Of a stretch of DNA of 64,000 nucleotides, positions 12,255 to 23,800 are shown in pieces. The notes under the pieces were generated by a model. That model did no database searches. It was given only the letters and a program-made list of their open reading frames with translations, and was not told the origin of the DNA. How positions within the stretch are numbered: position 1 is the first letter of the stretch; each line of letters starts with the position of its first letter. This DNA comes from Leptasterias polaris. Taxonomy: Eukaryota; Echinodermata; Asteroidea; Forcipulatida; Asteriidae. The stretch is from contig JAZGTN010000119.1 in NCBI GenBank assembly GCA_037783415.1, positions 434,001-498,000 on the forward strand, in the 5' to 3' direction. The position numbers and the translations under genes are program-made.

Positions 12255-12395
12255 GACTGGGCCTAGATAGCTCAGCCTGAGCGCCACTGACAAGTTAATC
12301 CTGGGGTCGCAGGTTCAAACCCCCGCTACAGTTAGTTTTTCTTTGTTCAACCCAAAACATGTTACCGTTTTCCCAGTCAGTTTTCTTTTAATTTG
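12255..12395 (+). mobile_element. tRNA-derived SINE (second family)
   Basis: TAGATAGCTCAGCCTGAGCG (A box) and GTCGCAGGTTCAAACCC (B box) look like a tRNA head, but the 5' GCCTAGA and 3' GCTACAG ends cannot pair as an acceptor stem. The body continues TTTTTCTTTGTTCAACCCAA and CCCAGTCAGTTTTC, which recurs reversed at 31786-31865. It is therefore a SINE rather than a tRNA gene. Confidence 0.6.
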
Positions 12396-12535
12396 TTAAA
12401 AAAAAATTATTTTAGGCTGAAGTAAAAAAAAACAAAAACAAAAAAACCAAAACTGAAACACCCGTAAACCACAGTACTGAAAACAACAAAGGTGCAAAAA
12501 GAACATCAACATTCCTTAGCCTGATGATACCAATA

Positions 12536-12708
12536 GACCTTATGCATTGACGTCATCCAGCCGCCATCTAAGTTAGAGGTAAACTGATGATGAAACAATG
12601 CAAACGCGCTGATTTGTACGCGCGGCGCACATGACTGGCCAATGAACATCTTCCTTTTGACCTCTAGGCGAGGGCGCCCTACTCAAATGACGTCATATGC
12701 ATAAGGTC
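12536..12708 (+). mobile_element. TA-flanked MITE (GACCTTATGCAT ends), copy A
   Basis: The terminal inverted repeats GACCTTATGCAT / ATGCATAAGGTC are flanked by TA on both sides (12534-12535 and 12709-12710), as expected for a Tc1/mariner-type non-autonomous element. A second copy lies in the opposite orientation at 19164-19332. Confidence 0.8.
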
Positions 12709-12749
12709 TATAAAATCAGAAATCCAAGCATCAAGCAAACAAACTTGTT

Positions 12750-13150
12750 AAAGGGAATGTCTACGTTTGGTAATCACTCCTAAAACTAGTGGCAATATAA
12801 CCTTATTGGTTTAGAAGCCTACAACAGCTTTCGATGGCAAAAAAGCAATTTGTGAAACATTTCACCCCGAAGAGATGTGGTTACGTAAAAAGATATCAGT
12901 TTTGTGCCCCAAACATTTGAACCTGAGAAGCGTTACTGTAGTGTTAGTAACGTTTCTCATACTGTGCATTCCTATAAGAAGTTATTCTTCCTGCGTGGAC
13001 ATTGTTCGCTCCGGATTTTTGGCAATATCTCAAAAATGGGACCACCTTTTGAAATGAAATTTTCAGAGGTTAGTTTAATTGTATATATCTACATTTGTAT
13101 AACATAAAAACAATGGAACGGTTCCGAAAACCAAAGGTATACTTTGCTCT
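12750..13150 (+). mobile_element. Dispersed MITE-like repeat with internal hairpin (GAGAAGCGTTAC family)
   Basis: Contains TGAGAAGCGTTACTGTAGTG with a partial inverted partner, CTTCCTGCGTGG, GATATTGTTCGCTCCGG-like text, ATCTCAAAAATGGGACCACC and CGGTTCCGAAAACCAAAGGT. The same order is found at 50205-50530 and 56325-56690 (plus), and reversed at 18600-18845 and 19735-20240. Confidence 0.65.
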
Positions 13151-13164
13151 AAATTGCACTTAGA

Positions 13165-13330
13165 AATACATTGACTATTGACCACTTGCACAATGCACAG
13201 CGCACTTCCTGTCAGCCATTTTGGGAGTTAAAACGTACACAAAGGAATTGACTCCCAAAATGGTGGAAATTAATGGCGCACGCGCATTGTTCGGAGGTGC
13301 GTTCCACGTTGTGCACGAGGTCAATTGCAA
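13165..13330. mobile_element. Palindromic MITE (TTGACTCCCAAAATGG family), copy 1
   Basis: Arms CCATTTTGGGAGTTAAAACG and AATTGACTCCCAAAATGG, plus the outer pair TTGCACAATG.../...GTTGTGCACGAGGTCAA, form an imperfect inverted repeat. A better-preserved relative follows at 13480-13635. Confidence 0.55.
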
Positions 13331-13479
13331 TTTAATTGCACATCAAAAATGAATTTAAAATCCTTCACTTAGCTTTAACCACCATTCATAAATACCTGGG
13401 ACAGTTTATTCATTCTGATTGGTCGAGAGGACATTACGTGGCCATGTTTAAACGTGATATAAACACGGCTAGAAGTGTT

Positions 13480-13635
13480 TAAACACAGTTTGCACAACGC
13501 GGAACGCGCGTTCGAACATGATACGCGCCCTTCCATTTTGGGAGTCAAACTGTACACAAGAATCATAGAGTTGACTCCCAAACTGGAAGGGCGCGCATCT
13601 TATTCAAACGTGCGTTCCGCGTTGTGCAATGGGTC
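13480..13635. mobile_element. Palindromic MITE (TTGACTCCCAAAATGG family), copy 2
   Basis: Left arm TTGCACAACGCGGAACGCGC, GCGCCCTTCCATTTTGGGAG; right arm CTCCCAAACTGGAAGGGCGC, GTGCGTTCCGCGTTGTGCAA. The arms are about 70 bp each around a short loop. The ORFs over it on both strands are palindrome artefacts. Confidence 0.7.
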
Positions 13636-13774
13636 TAGAAATTTAACGCAGAATCGAAGTGAGCTGCAGACGACCGAAGGGGCAAATCTGTCCGATTTGT
13701 TCTCAACTTTTTACAGGTTTTTGTCTATATTTTCAAGGGGAAGATATTTATGAATGGGAATCAAAGTGTGTTGA

Positions 13775-13909
13775 ATCGGTTTTAAACTAGTGGTTTAAAC
13801 CCGCCGTGGCCTGGTTCTTTATAATTTTAACTCGACTTCGTCTCGGTAAAATTATCAAGAACCAGGCCTCGGCGGGTTTAAGCCACTAGTTTAAAACCTC
13901 TTCACCACA
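13775..13909. mobile_element. Hairpin element with 60-bp arms
   Basis: Left arm GGTTTTAAACTAGTGGTTTA...CCTGGTTCTT and right arm AAGAACCAGG...TAAGCCACTAGTTTTAAAACC-type text are reverse complements over about 60 bp, including ATAATTTTA/TAAAATTAT. The loop is around 13 bp. It is non-coding. Confidence 0.75.
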
Positions 13910-14396
13910 CATTGATTCCCTTAATATACAACGAAACATCAACTACAGCGTATACATCCTTGATACTGATGAGCAATAATATACAACAACCTTATCCATG
14001 CTCATAAGAGACAAACATGTACTTGGACCATTCCTCAACCTTTCTCACCTTCCTGAGGAGCATACAACCCAAGCTGCTTTATAACCCACGTTACCATTCT
14101 TGACAAATTAATAGAGTGACTTGTATATTCTATGGTCTTTCTGGCAGGTGAGATACGACACTGAAGTTACTTGGGTCATTAAACTTAATGGATTAGCATT
14201 TTATCTGTCTGGGGCAGTCAGCAGCCCTACTGGTTTGTTCATGATCCAATTATTAGTCAACTGATTGGAAAAGGAATTACATGGAGATAACTGGCCAGGA
14301 GTAAAGTTGTCAGATGAGAAGGAGGTTTCATCTCAGCCCCTTTCTTTAATGGAGCTTTCCCGTAATGAGATTTCAACACCCAAGCAGAAGACAACA

Positions 14397-17300
14397 TCAA
14401 TACGTGACAAGAAGAGTGTTCGTCATCAGATGCAGTGCTTGTGAGATCGTAGTCTTGTCTGCACAAGTCATGAAACAACAACTGAGTGTAATCTGTTGCA
14501 GGTATTTGAGATGCGGCAAATGATGGGCCCACAAATCTGCTGACCCACCCAGAGCTGTGTTCCTGCCGAGTGTTAACTCCGACATGTTTGCCATATCCCT
14601 GAACGAAGAAGCAATATGCTCGACATCCTTACCTGTCAGTGAGCAATCACTTAAGTCTAGATTCTGGAGGTATGTCATGAGTTGGAGGTGACGGGACCAA
14701 AGGTGTGCTGATCCACCCAAAGTAGTGTTAGCAGAGAGATCTAAGTGAGTGAGATTCATCATGTCACTCAACAATACAGCAACATGCTCAATGTCTTTAG
14801 AAGTCAAGAAGCAACACCTCAAGCAGAGCTCCTGGAGGTGCTTTAAATGATGCAGGTGGCCAGACCACGTTGCTGCCGACCCTTGCCATTTGGAATTCAT
14901 AGACAGGACAAGTCTCCTCAAATTACTCATGCCAGACAATGACAGGGCCACGTGTTTAACATCCTTAAGTATCAACAAACAGCCACTCAGGTCTAGCTTC
15001 TGGACGTGTGTCATGCGGCATAAGTGTGGGGACCAATCTTCTGCAGAGCCAACCAGGGCACTGTTGTTCGAGAGGTCAAGTTCAGTCACATGATGCCTCT
15101 CACCCAAGAACGCAGCAAGGTACTCTATATCTTTACCTCTGAATGAACACTTGCTGAAGTCCAGACTCTCTACATGCTGCATGTGATGCAAATGATCTAC
15201 CCACAGCTGAACCTTCCCACCTAACGCCCTATTACCTGCCAAAACAATCACCTTCAGGTTGGTCAAGTCAGTCACGGAGGACGCAATACTTTCAATATCC
15301 TCACGTTTCAGTGTGCAAAATCCCAAGTTCAACTTGTGAAGATGATGCAAGTGGCATAAGTGGTGTGCCCATAGTTCTGCTGAGCCACCTAAATCGCTGT
15401 TCTCAGACAGATCTAAGTGGGTTAAATTGTTCATACTGGCCAAGGCACCGGTGACATGTTCCAAGTCTTCACCTCTTAGACGACAGCCACTCAGTCTTAA
15501 GTACTCCAAGTGTGTAGTCAGCAAGAACGCCGACCAGACATTTGCTGTTCCCCCAAGAGAAGGATTTCCCGAGAGATCCAACTCAGTCAAACTGGTGATC
15601 TGAGAAATAGTCAGCAAAATATGTTCCAGGTCTTCACTTTGTAGGTTACATTTACAGAGCTTGATCACTTTCAGCTTTGCAAAGACATTCTTCAAACACG
15701 CTGCCCATAATCTAGCATTACCTCCCAGAGCATCATTACCAGAAAGGTCTAGTTGGGTCAACTGATTGCCATCTATCAAGTAATATGACAGGAGTTTAGC
15801 ATCTCCGTGAGCCAATGAGCACTCAGTGAGGTCTAAAAAGTTCAGGTTACTCATGTTCCCCAGAGCATCAGCAAGTGACTTCATTGACGGAGACCCTCCT
15901 AAACAAATGCCTGAAATGGCAAGTGACTGAATATTTATCAGATGCATCTTCCTATCCTCCAACGTACAAATATGTGTCAACAAATGCATCAAAGCCTTGA
16001 AGTATTCAGTATGGTACTTCTGCACACATATATGTGGGATAGCTAAAGACTTGATAGGTGCTCCTGTTTCTCCTTCAACCAACTGGGCTTCAAAATAGCA
16101 ATGAATCAACAGATGATGTAAAGTCCCATCCCCGTCTAGTAATCGGCTACTAAGAATATCTAAAATTTTACCAAGACACTTTTGATTATTCCCACAACAA
16201 AAGCGCAGTAGATACTCAAATTGATCAATGTTCTTCCCTTCTTGGCATATGACATCAAGAACCTCCTGGAACTTGCCAGATTCCCTTAGAAGACTCTGCC
16301 AGTATTTTGCAGCACAGAACTCCTGCACTGTCTTATGAATAAACTGAATACACTGATGCGAGGTGAGACTCTTCAACACCCTTTGACTACTCAAAATGCC
16401 TGCCTTCAAAGCGGTAACAAATTCCGTCTTGTTGAAATCGGATTCACTGAATGAGAGCTTTTGGTCACCTGCAATAAGGCCCCGCAGAGCAACCTCTCCA
16501 ATTGCTATTAGCACTGTGGACATGGTGTCCTCAAGCCCTGGGTCCTTCCGTTTGAATATGTAAGACAGTGCCTCTGTGTACAACTGTGATATTGTTTCTG
16601 GTAGTCCTGATTTCTCCCTCCATATCAGACAAATTAGAAGTAGCATCATTGGACTCTTGGCCAGGTCAGATAGCGCGTTCGAACTCTTAATCTTCTCAAC
16701 CAGTGACTCTGCACTGACAGGATCGTCGTAGAAGAACTTACTGATATAGTTTTTCACATCATTCTGGGTGAATCCAAGCACCTTAACGTGTGTACAGGGA
16801 TTCTGAACAAGGGACGGCCCCATTAACTTCTCAAGGTGAGAAGGACGAGTTGTTACAGCTATGCAACCCTCGTAGTTCATCGTTCGAAGGGATCTAAGGA
16901 CAGATCCAAAGGAAGTTTCTGAAAGAGAGGTAGTGACCAACTCATCAAAACCATCAAGTAGAATCAAAACTTCATCAGAGTTATTATAGATGAAGCGACT
17001 CAATTCTTCTTTAGAAATACCTGAATTGTCCCCGATAAGTTGATCAAAAATAGACTCAATGAGATCAGACGTTTGGTCTAAAGCACACATCTTCAAGACA
17101 AAGACAAGTTTGTAGTTTTTCAACACCTCATTTGAGCCTACAGCCCAGTCATACGCAATCTTATCAAATAGAGTTGATTTTCCTAGTCCAGCCATACCAC
17201 AGAAAATAACACGATTGATAAGATCGCCCTCTCTTGTTTTCATCTGGAATATCTTTTCATAATCAATTACAGTTTCTGCTTTCTTTCTGGATACGGCAAC

Positions 17301-17869
17301 CCCTTCAGTCCTTTGCAGATGTAATTTCACGTAGATATCCATGATATGCATCTTGTCATCATTCACCCAAGGGATGAGCTTTACATAGCTACCCTCTCGC
17401 CTATAGTGTTTGCTTAATTTAGCCCTGCATTGATCAGCCGAGCTCCTGTAAGTGTCTCCTGCTATTTTGTGCACACCAGAGTGTCGACAGGTGTCTCCTA
17501 CTTGTTTGTGAACATCAGAGCGTCGACAGGTGTCTCCTACTTGTGTGTGCACATCAGAATGTCGACAGGTGTCTCCTACTTGTGTGTGAACATCGGAGCG
17601 TCGACAGGTGTCTCCTGCTTGTGTGTGAACATCGGAGCGTCGACAGGTGTCTCCTGCTTGTGTGTGAACATCAGAGTGTCGACATGTGTCTCCTACCTGT
17701 GTGTGAACATCAGAGTGTCGACAGATGTCTCCTACTTGTGAGTGCACATCAGGGTGTCGACAGGTGTCTTCTACTGGTTGAAAGCCCACCGAGTCCCTGC
17801 CAGGAGCGCTTACACATGGATGATTTTCTGAAGGGGTCTGATTTGACCGATGATTCCCCTCAAGTCTTC
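14397..17869 (-). CDS. NLR exon 7: Cys/His repeats, NACHT, winged helix and all LRRs
   Basis: One uninterrupted 3473-bp exon carrying 1156 codons plus stop. The acceptor TTTGATAATTACAG|GAAGAC fixes its start at 17869; the few open codons upstream of it are intronic. LRRs alternate between a unit like LGGSAxLWxxHLxxLxxL and one like LTHLDLSxNxxLGG, so pairs of 28-residue repeats form a 56-57-residue super-repeat, a sign of duplication in pairs. The LRRs end near HLPHLKYLQQITLSCCFMT, followed by a short tail. No stop or frameshift interrupts it, so the gene looks functional. ORFs on the plus strand at 17430-17875 are shadows of the 39-bp repeat. Confidence 0.9.
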
Positions 17870-20800
17870 CTGTAATTATCAAACAATAAACATGTAAACC
17901 TTTTAGAGGTGATGATTTTCTGAGTAACTATCTACATAAGGAAAATAACGTGAACATTTTCCAACTTAATTCAGAAGTATTTTCAGCTCATCATTGAGGA
18001 TGACACACTAACAAACTAAGCAGAGGTGCTTCATGGATTGATTTATTGTACTGGGAGTTTTTTTTTCTTCTTGAGAAGTGAGGAATTCTCTGGGAAATGA
18101 TTTGACATTGAAAAGTTGCAAGATGCTCTATGTCACAATTCTTCATGATTGCTTAAGTCACTGGTTGCTTCTCTATTTCCGCTAGTCTATATAATGTTAC
18201 ACATGTTGAAACTAAACATCAGACACAACTTTCCGCTTTCAGTCTTTCAAACATAACTCCAACAATAACAGCAAAGTTGCTTCTGTATCACACCCCCTTA
18301 AAAAAAACCCTCATTACACAATAAATGCAAAGGCAATCAGTTTAAATCCCACATGTGGTTAAGCACACAACACTCAAGCCCTGGTGTTTCTGATCAGCAG
18401 AATGTGGGTTCGAGTCCCGGTCGTGACACTTGTGTCATTAAGCAAGACACTTATCATTATTGTTGCGTTCATTATTGTTGCGTCTGTTGTGTAATGCACG
18501 TAAAAGAACCCAGTGCACTTATCGTAAAGATTTCATTGGCTGCATATTGCGAATGGTGCTATGTAAAGGGAAAATGTCCCATACTTCATAATGTAGCCCC
18601 ACATACCTTGCAGAGCAATTATGTCCTCGCAGGAAGAATCCCAATACACAATCTGTATCTGACAGTAATGTTTCTCAGATTCAAATTTTTGAGTATAAAC
18701 ATTAATATCTTTTTACATAACCACATTACTTCAAGGTAAAATGATTCTCATGTTTTTTACAATCGAAAGCAGCTGTACTTTTAACAAAGTAGGTTTTTAT
18801 CGCCATTCATTTCAACTACCAAACGTACACCTTCCCTTTAATAATTGGTAAACACACCCCATGTCATGACATGCTAGAAACAATGGAAACTATAAATATA
18901 TATATTTTTTTCTTGAGATATGATTTTCAGCCAACTCACCACTGCTATAGATATTGAAAGTAGATCCAATGACCGGGCCCATAAATACTGGCATGTTGCT
19001 ACCCTGTATCTGAACATTCGTCGGCTCGTGATTCTCTGATGTAAGTTGTATCGAAGCTTGCGGTGTAGCTTCGCCTGATGCATGTACAGGTCTTGTCTCT
19101 GTGTAATCAATCAATCACAGTGTCATCTGCCTGGTAAAGCAACTAAAGTGCTAACTTGCAATAGACCTTATGCATATGACGTCATTTGAGTAGGGCGCCC
19201 TCACTTAGAGGTCAAAAGGAAGATGCTCATTGGCCAGTCTTGTGCGCCGCGCGTACAAATCAGCGCGTTTCCATTGTTTCATCATCAGTTTACCTCTAAG
19301 ATGGCGGCTTGGTGACGTCAATGCATAAGGTCTATTCATGAAGACCCCTTGTAAAAATGTGATCATTTTATTGTCAGTCTTATATATAGCACAAGTGTCA
19401 CATTGGTAATTGTCAAAGACCAGTATCCACACTTGATGTGACCCAACATATACATGAATTAAACAAACCTGTGAAAGTTTAAGCTCAATATTATTGGTTA
19501 TTGGAGTCACGCGAAAAAGTGGAAATTGCTTCTAAAAATGTTTCATCGGTTTCAATTGTTTGGACTTGCAAGATCAAAACCAATTGTTTCACCCATTCTC
19601 AAAAACTAATCCATTTAAAGCGAAACTATTTCAAGGGAAGTTTCCCAAGATGACCAACTTCATACCATGTACGTTGTGTGCAAATCTGAGGACAATTATG
19701 TTTTTTACTCTCAACAATGTTATGCATACAATTTAAAAGCAAATTATACCTTTGGGTTTTGGAACTGTTAAGTTATTTTAATCCATAATACAATAACAAC
19801 TAACCTGTGAACATTTCATTTCAAGAGGTGGTCTCATTTTTTAGACATCGCAGAAAATCTAGTTCGAATAGACCCCTTGCATATGACGTCAAACTCTTAA
19901 AAAGCATCCTCACTAAGGCCAAAAAGCGCCCTCACTAAGGCCAAAGGATCATTGGACGATAGGTGTTTGTGCGTAAAATCGTGCGTGCGACCTCAGCGTC
20001 CGTGTAGCGTTTCGCGTTATGCAAGGGGTCTATTATGTCCATGTAGGAAGAATAATCCCTCACAGGAATACAATCTAAGAAGCGTTTCTAACAGAATCGT
20101 TTCTCAGATTTAAATTTGGGGGCATAAAAACTTAAATACATTTACGTAACCACAAAACTTGGAAGTGAAATTTTTCTCAAAATACTTTATACGATCGAAA
20201 GCTGCTGTAGGCTTCTAACCAATAGGTTCCCTTTAAAACTCTACGAGCATTTAATGAAGAACTACCTGAACAGAGTGATTGGGTGAAGGGTTCTAAAATT
20301 ACCTAAGGAGACGGCAGGGTCATCCGGCCCTTGTTCGCTATCAATAGTTCCATCTTTTACTCTTTGTGCAGCATCCTGGGGTCCCTTTAAATCTTTATCA
20401 GATTGAATCTTCTTTTTGTTCTTCCGCTTGTGACGACGCCCTGTAATATTAACAAAACAAATATTGGACAAACAACAGTAGTTGCAAATAGAGAGTACAA
20501 TGCAAAAACCTGTGTGTCAAAATTGACACTTCGGCATTTATGGTTGTTGTCAGATATAGATACCGGGGGAAAAAAATTAATAAATAAAAAATCCTCACTG
20601 GGTGTTGAAATAACACATTTTTCTGCCAAAACAATGACATTGGTGTTATTCTTCACACCATACGATGTTAATTTGTCAACACTCTTGGTGCAAATTTTAA
20701 CGCCCCAGCTTTCGCAGTGTTACTGACTCTGAGACCGAAAATAGTGCATAGATTTTAGTTTCGAGCAACACACTACTCTGAACATTATTATAGTGCATAC

Positions 20801-23800
20801 GTTTTAGTTTCGAGCAACACACTACTCTGAACATTATTATAGGTAGCAGGTTTATTTCCGATTTCCTGTTTGTTTCTCATTTCACATAACATATCCTATG
20901 ACGTGTGAAACATTGAAACCAAACTGAGTTGAAATTGAAAGTGAAATTGTATATTTGGTTTGCGGTAACACCATGTGTACATCTACTTGCTAGGTAGATT
21001 TTGTTTTTTGAGAGATTGTCTTGCTATTTATTCTACTGCCGCGGTATCGATTTTTCAGAATTCGGGAAACTTCTCAGTTCTGAAAAGAACAGTGCTGCTT
21101 GTTAACTACTACCTGGGCGGCAGGTGAAAATTGGCCGGGACTACTTCTTTTGCTTAATAGTGGATCGAGGGGACTTCTTGATATTAACTTCACTGCCGCG
21201 GAGTGAGTTCTAATTGGCCTCAACATTTCATCTAGCTTGCTCTAGTTATCGTGAAAGTGAAATTGTCATCAAATGTTTCTCTCATGATAAACAGGCATGA
21301 TATTTGTTTCTTGGAAAAAAAAGTAGGAACACTTCATCAAGTATAAGAATGACATAGAACTTTTCGGTCACTCTATTTAATCACACCTTTTCCCGATTTC
21401 TTCACGGCCGAAACTTCATCCAAAAACAGATTACAGTAGGAAGAATAACATGACTGGTTAAGGCAATTTGTCTGTAAATGAGAGTGGATTTATTGAAATT
21501 AAAGTGACACGTTGCCTTGGATTGGGCGATTTGAGCTATGAAAAGCGTTTGAAACCGTTTGTTATGAAATGCATAGGCCCCCCTACACTGCAAAAACGTT
21601 GGTCAAATCATTTGTTGGGCAAAGTAACTTTCACAATTATTGGTCGATAATTGCCCAACGAAAGCAATAATTGGTGTTGTTGGGCAAACATTTTGTTTGC
21701 CCATTTTTTGTATAAGAAGCGGAACAAAAGTTGGGCAAGTGTTGGGCAAATATTTCGTAATCTGAATTCATCATAATTGTTGGTTACACTTTTGCTTATG
21801 TATTGGGCAACTTTTTGGTAATTTTAATTAATCTCGATTGTTGGTTAAAATTATGCACATTAGTTGGGCAAAATCGTCCGATCATGCACACTACGATCAA
21901 AGAGTTGTCCAAGAACTGGGCACATTTTACCCCAAAGTTGGGCATTGTTCCCGCCAAACGCCGTGTGTGCATAAAAAGCATAACAACGATATTTTCCAAC
22001 ATAGCGAGTGGAGGAGTGGCTGTGACCATGTCGTCTCTCTTAAACTAGCGGGGTTGCCCAGTGGTTATAGATCCACATTGAAGGTTAGTTTTTAACTAAA
22101 AATGAAGTTGTGTTTCCTATTCAGTCGTACACTGTACATAGTCGTCGTGACAGTTGCAGAGCAAGCAACACAGTGACACCACCGTTGAATTATTTTCAGT
22201 TTTATCATGCCATTATGGCAACGCCGCGGCCCGTGGCATGTATGCGTGTATGTTGTGCTGTATGTGTGTGTAGTACATGTACATGTATGACAATACATGC
22301 ATGGAACTATCACTGCATTCCCTGCAACTGTCACGACTGTGTACAACAACTGAACAGGAAACAAACTTTAATTAGTTAAAAACTAACCTTCCAAGACATC
22401 TACAAACCACTGGGCACCCTCACGTTTTTCAGAGAGACGCCAAGGTCACAGCTCGCCACCGTTTGCCATCGTTTCTATGCCTGGTTTTACGACGTATCAC
22501 AGGAGGAACTGTGAATCAAAGGGTTAAATAATATTTGGTTTAATTTTAACCAACGGTTGGCAAATTGTGCTCATCACCTGGTTAAATAAATTTTACCCAA
22601 TCAGTTGGTTATAAAATACTGCCCAACTGTTGGGAGAGGTCTATTTGCCCAAGTAATTGGCAAAAAGTGTGCCCAATGTGAATGGGTAATATTTTGCCCA
22701 AAAGTTGGATGAGTTGACTATTCGCCCTTAATTGGGTAAAAAGTTGGGCATTATTTTACCCAATTTTTTTACAGTGTATGGTTAGAAAGACTTTTAACTA
22801 AAGTATGATCCACACAAACATGCCTCGTAATTGGGTGGTTTTCCTTTCACTTCGTGAACCAACACGGGCCGCCATTTTAAAGAGCCAAATTTTTGACAAA
22901 ATAGCGGACCGTGTTAGTTCACGATGTAAAAGGAAAACCACGCAATTTCGAGGCATATTTGTGTGGATCATTATATTCTACTTTTAAAACATTATTCTAA
23001 CCATATGCATTTCATAACAAACGGTTTCAAACGCTTTTCATAGCCCAACTCGCCCGATCCAAGGGAACGTGTCTCTTTAACTAATGAAACTAATTGCCCC
23101 GATAACATTTTAACAAGATTTAGAGTCACGTCACCAGCAGGTGCAATATGGAGGTAAAGTGGTATAAGACATTTACTCAAATCTTGAGTTGCGCCATGAT
23201 TAGTGTCAATGTTCACATGTGGTAAACCGTGAGGTGTTGTACGCAATTAAGGCAACACGTCATTTAACGCATTACAAGTTGACTCCAATAATGGCAAGCG
23301 AAGCAGCAGTAGCCGAGTGTAGGGTAGAACAAAAATAAAAGACAACATATTTAGGGTCAAAATAATTCTTATTTATTTATTTATTTTTTTCGGGGGGGGG
23401 GGGGGGGCTTTTCATTTTTTTCCAGCAGTGCTACAATGTTTCAATTATTACATCCCAAAGCTCCCCAGGGAAAACCCTGGGGTTAACCGCATAGCAAGTA
23501 TTAATTTTCCCAAGAAAACTATATGAGGTGTGAAATAAACATGGGGTGGGGTTTGGGTTTAAAAACTCCCCAGGGATTTCCTGGGTGTTTTATCTTCTTG
23601 GAATTGGACTCGGTAGTGTGAAAAGGCCTTTAACCCTTCTCCCAAGCACAGGTATCCATTTCCTATAGGAAAGGACTATTAGCTTTTTTTAAGGTACGGT
23701 TATCACTGTAGGAGTGCACTTTGGTTTGGGTGTGTACAAACAAATTTACACAAACCTACTAATAACATGTCCGAGTAATTTGTGCATCATATTTCAAAAT

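Noticed and set aside
12262..12335. tRNA gene candidate
   Set aside because: A and B boxes are present but the acceptor ends cannot pair, and the body continues as a SINE that recurs at 31786-31865.
17430..17875. Plus-strand ORFs opposite the NLR N-terminal repeat
   Set aside because: Shadows of the 39-bp coding minisatellite on the minus strand.
17870..17882. NLR translation start at 17882
   Set aside because: The frame there opens with TTG, and the bases form the splice acceptor ATTACAG; upstream exons match in phase.
22992..23246. 84-codon minus ORF
   Set aside because: It lies in the arm of a palindromic MITE.
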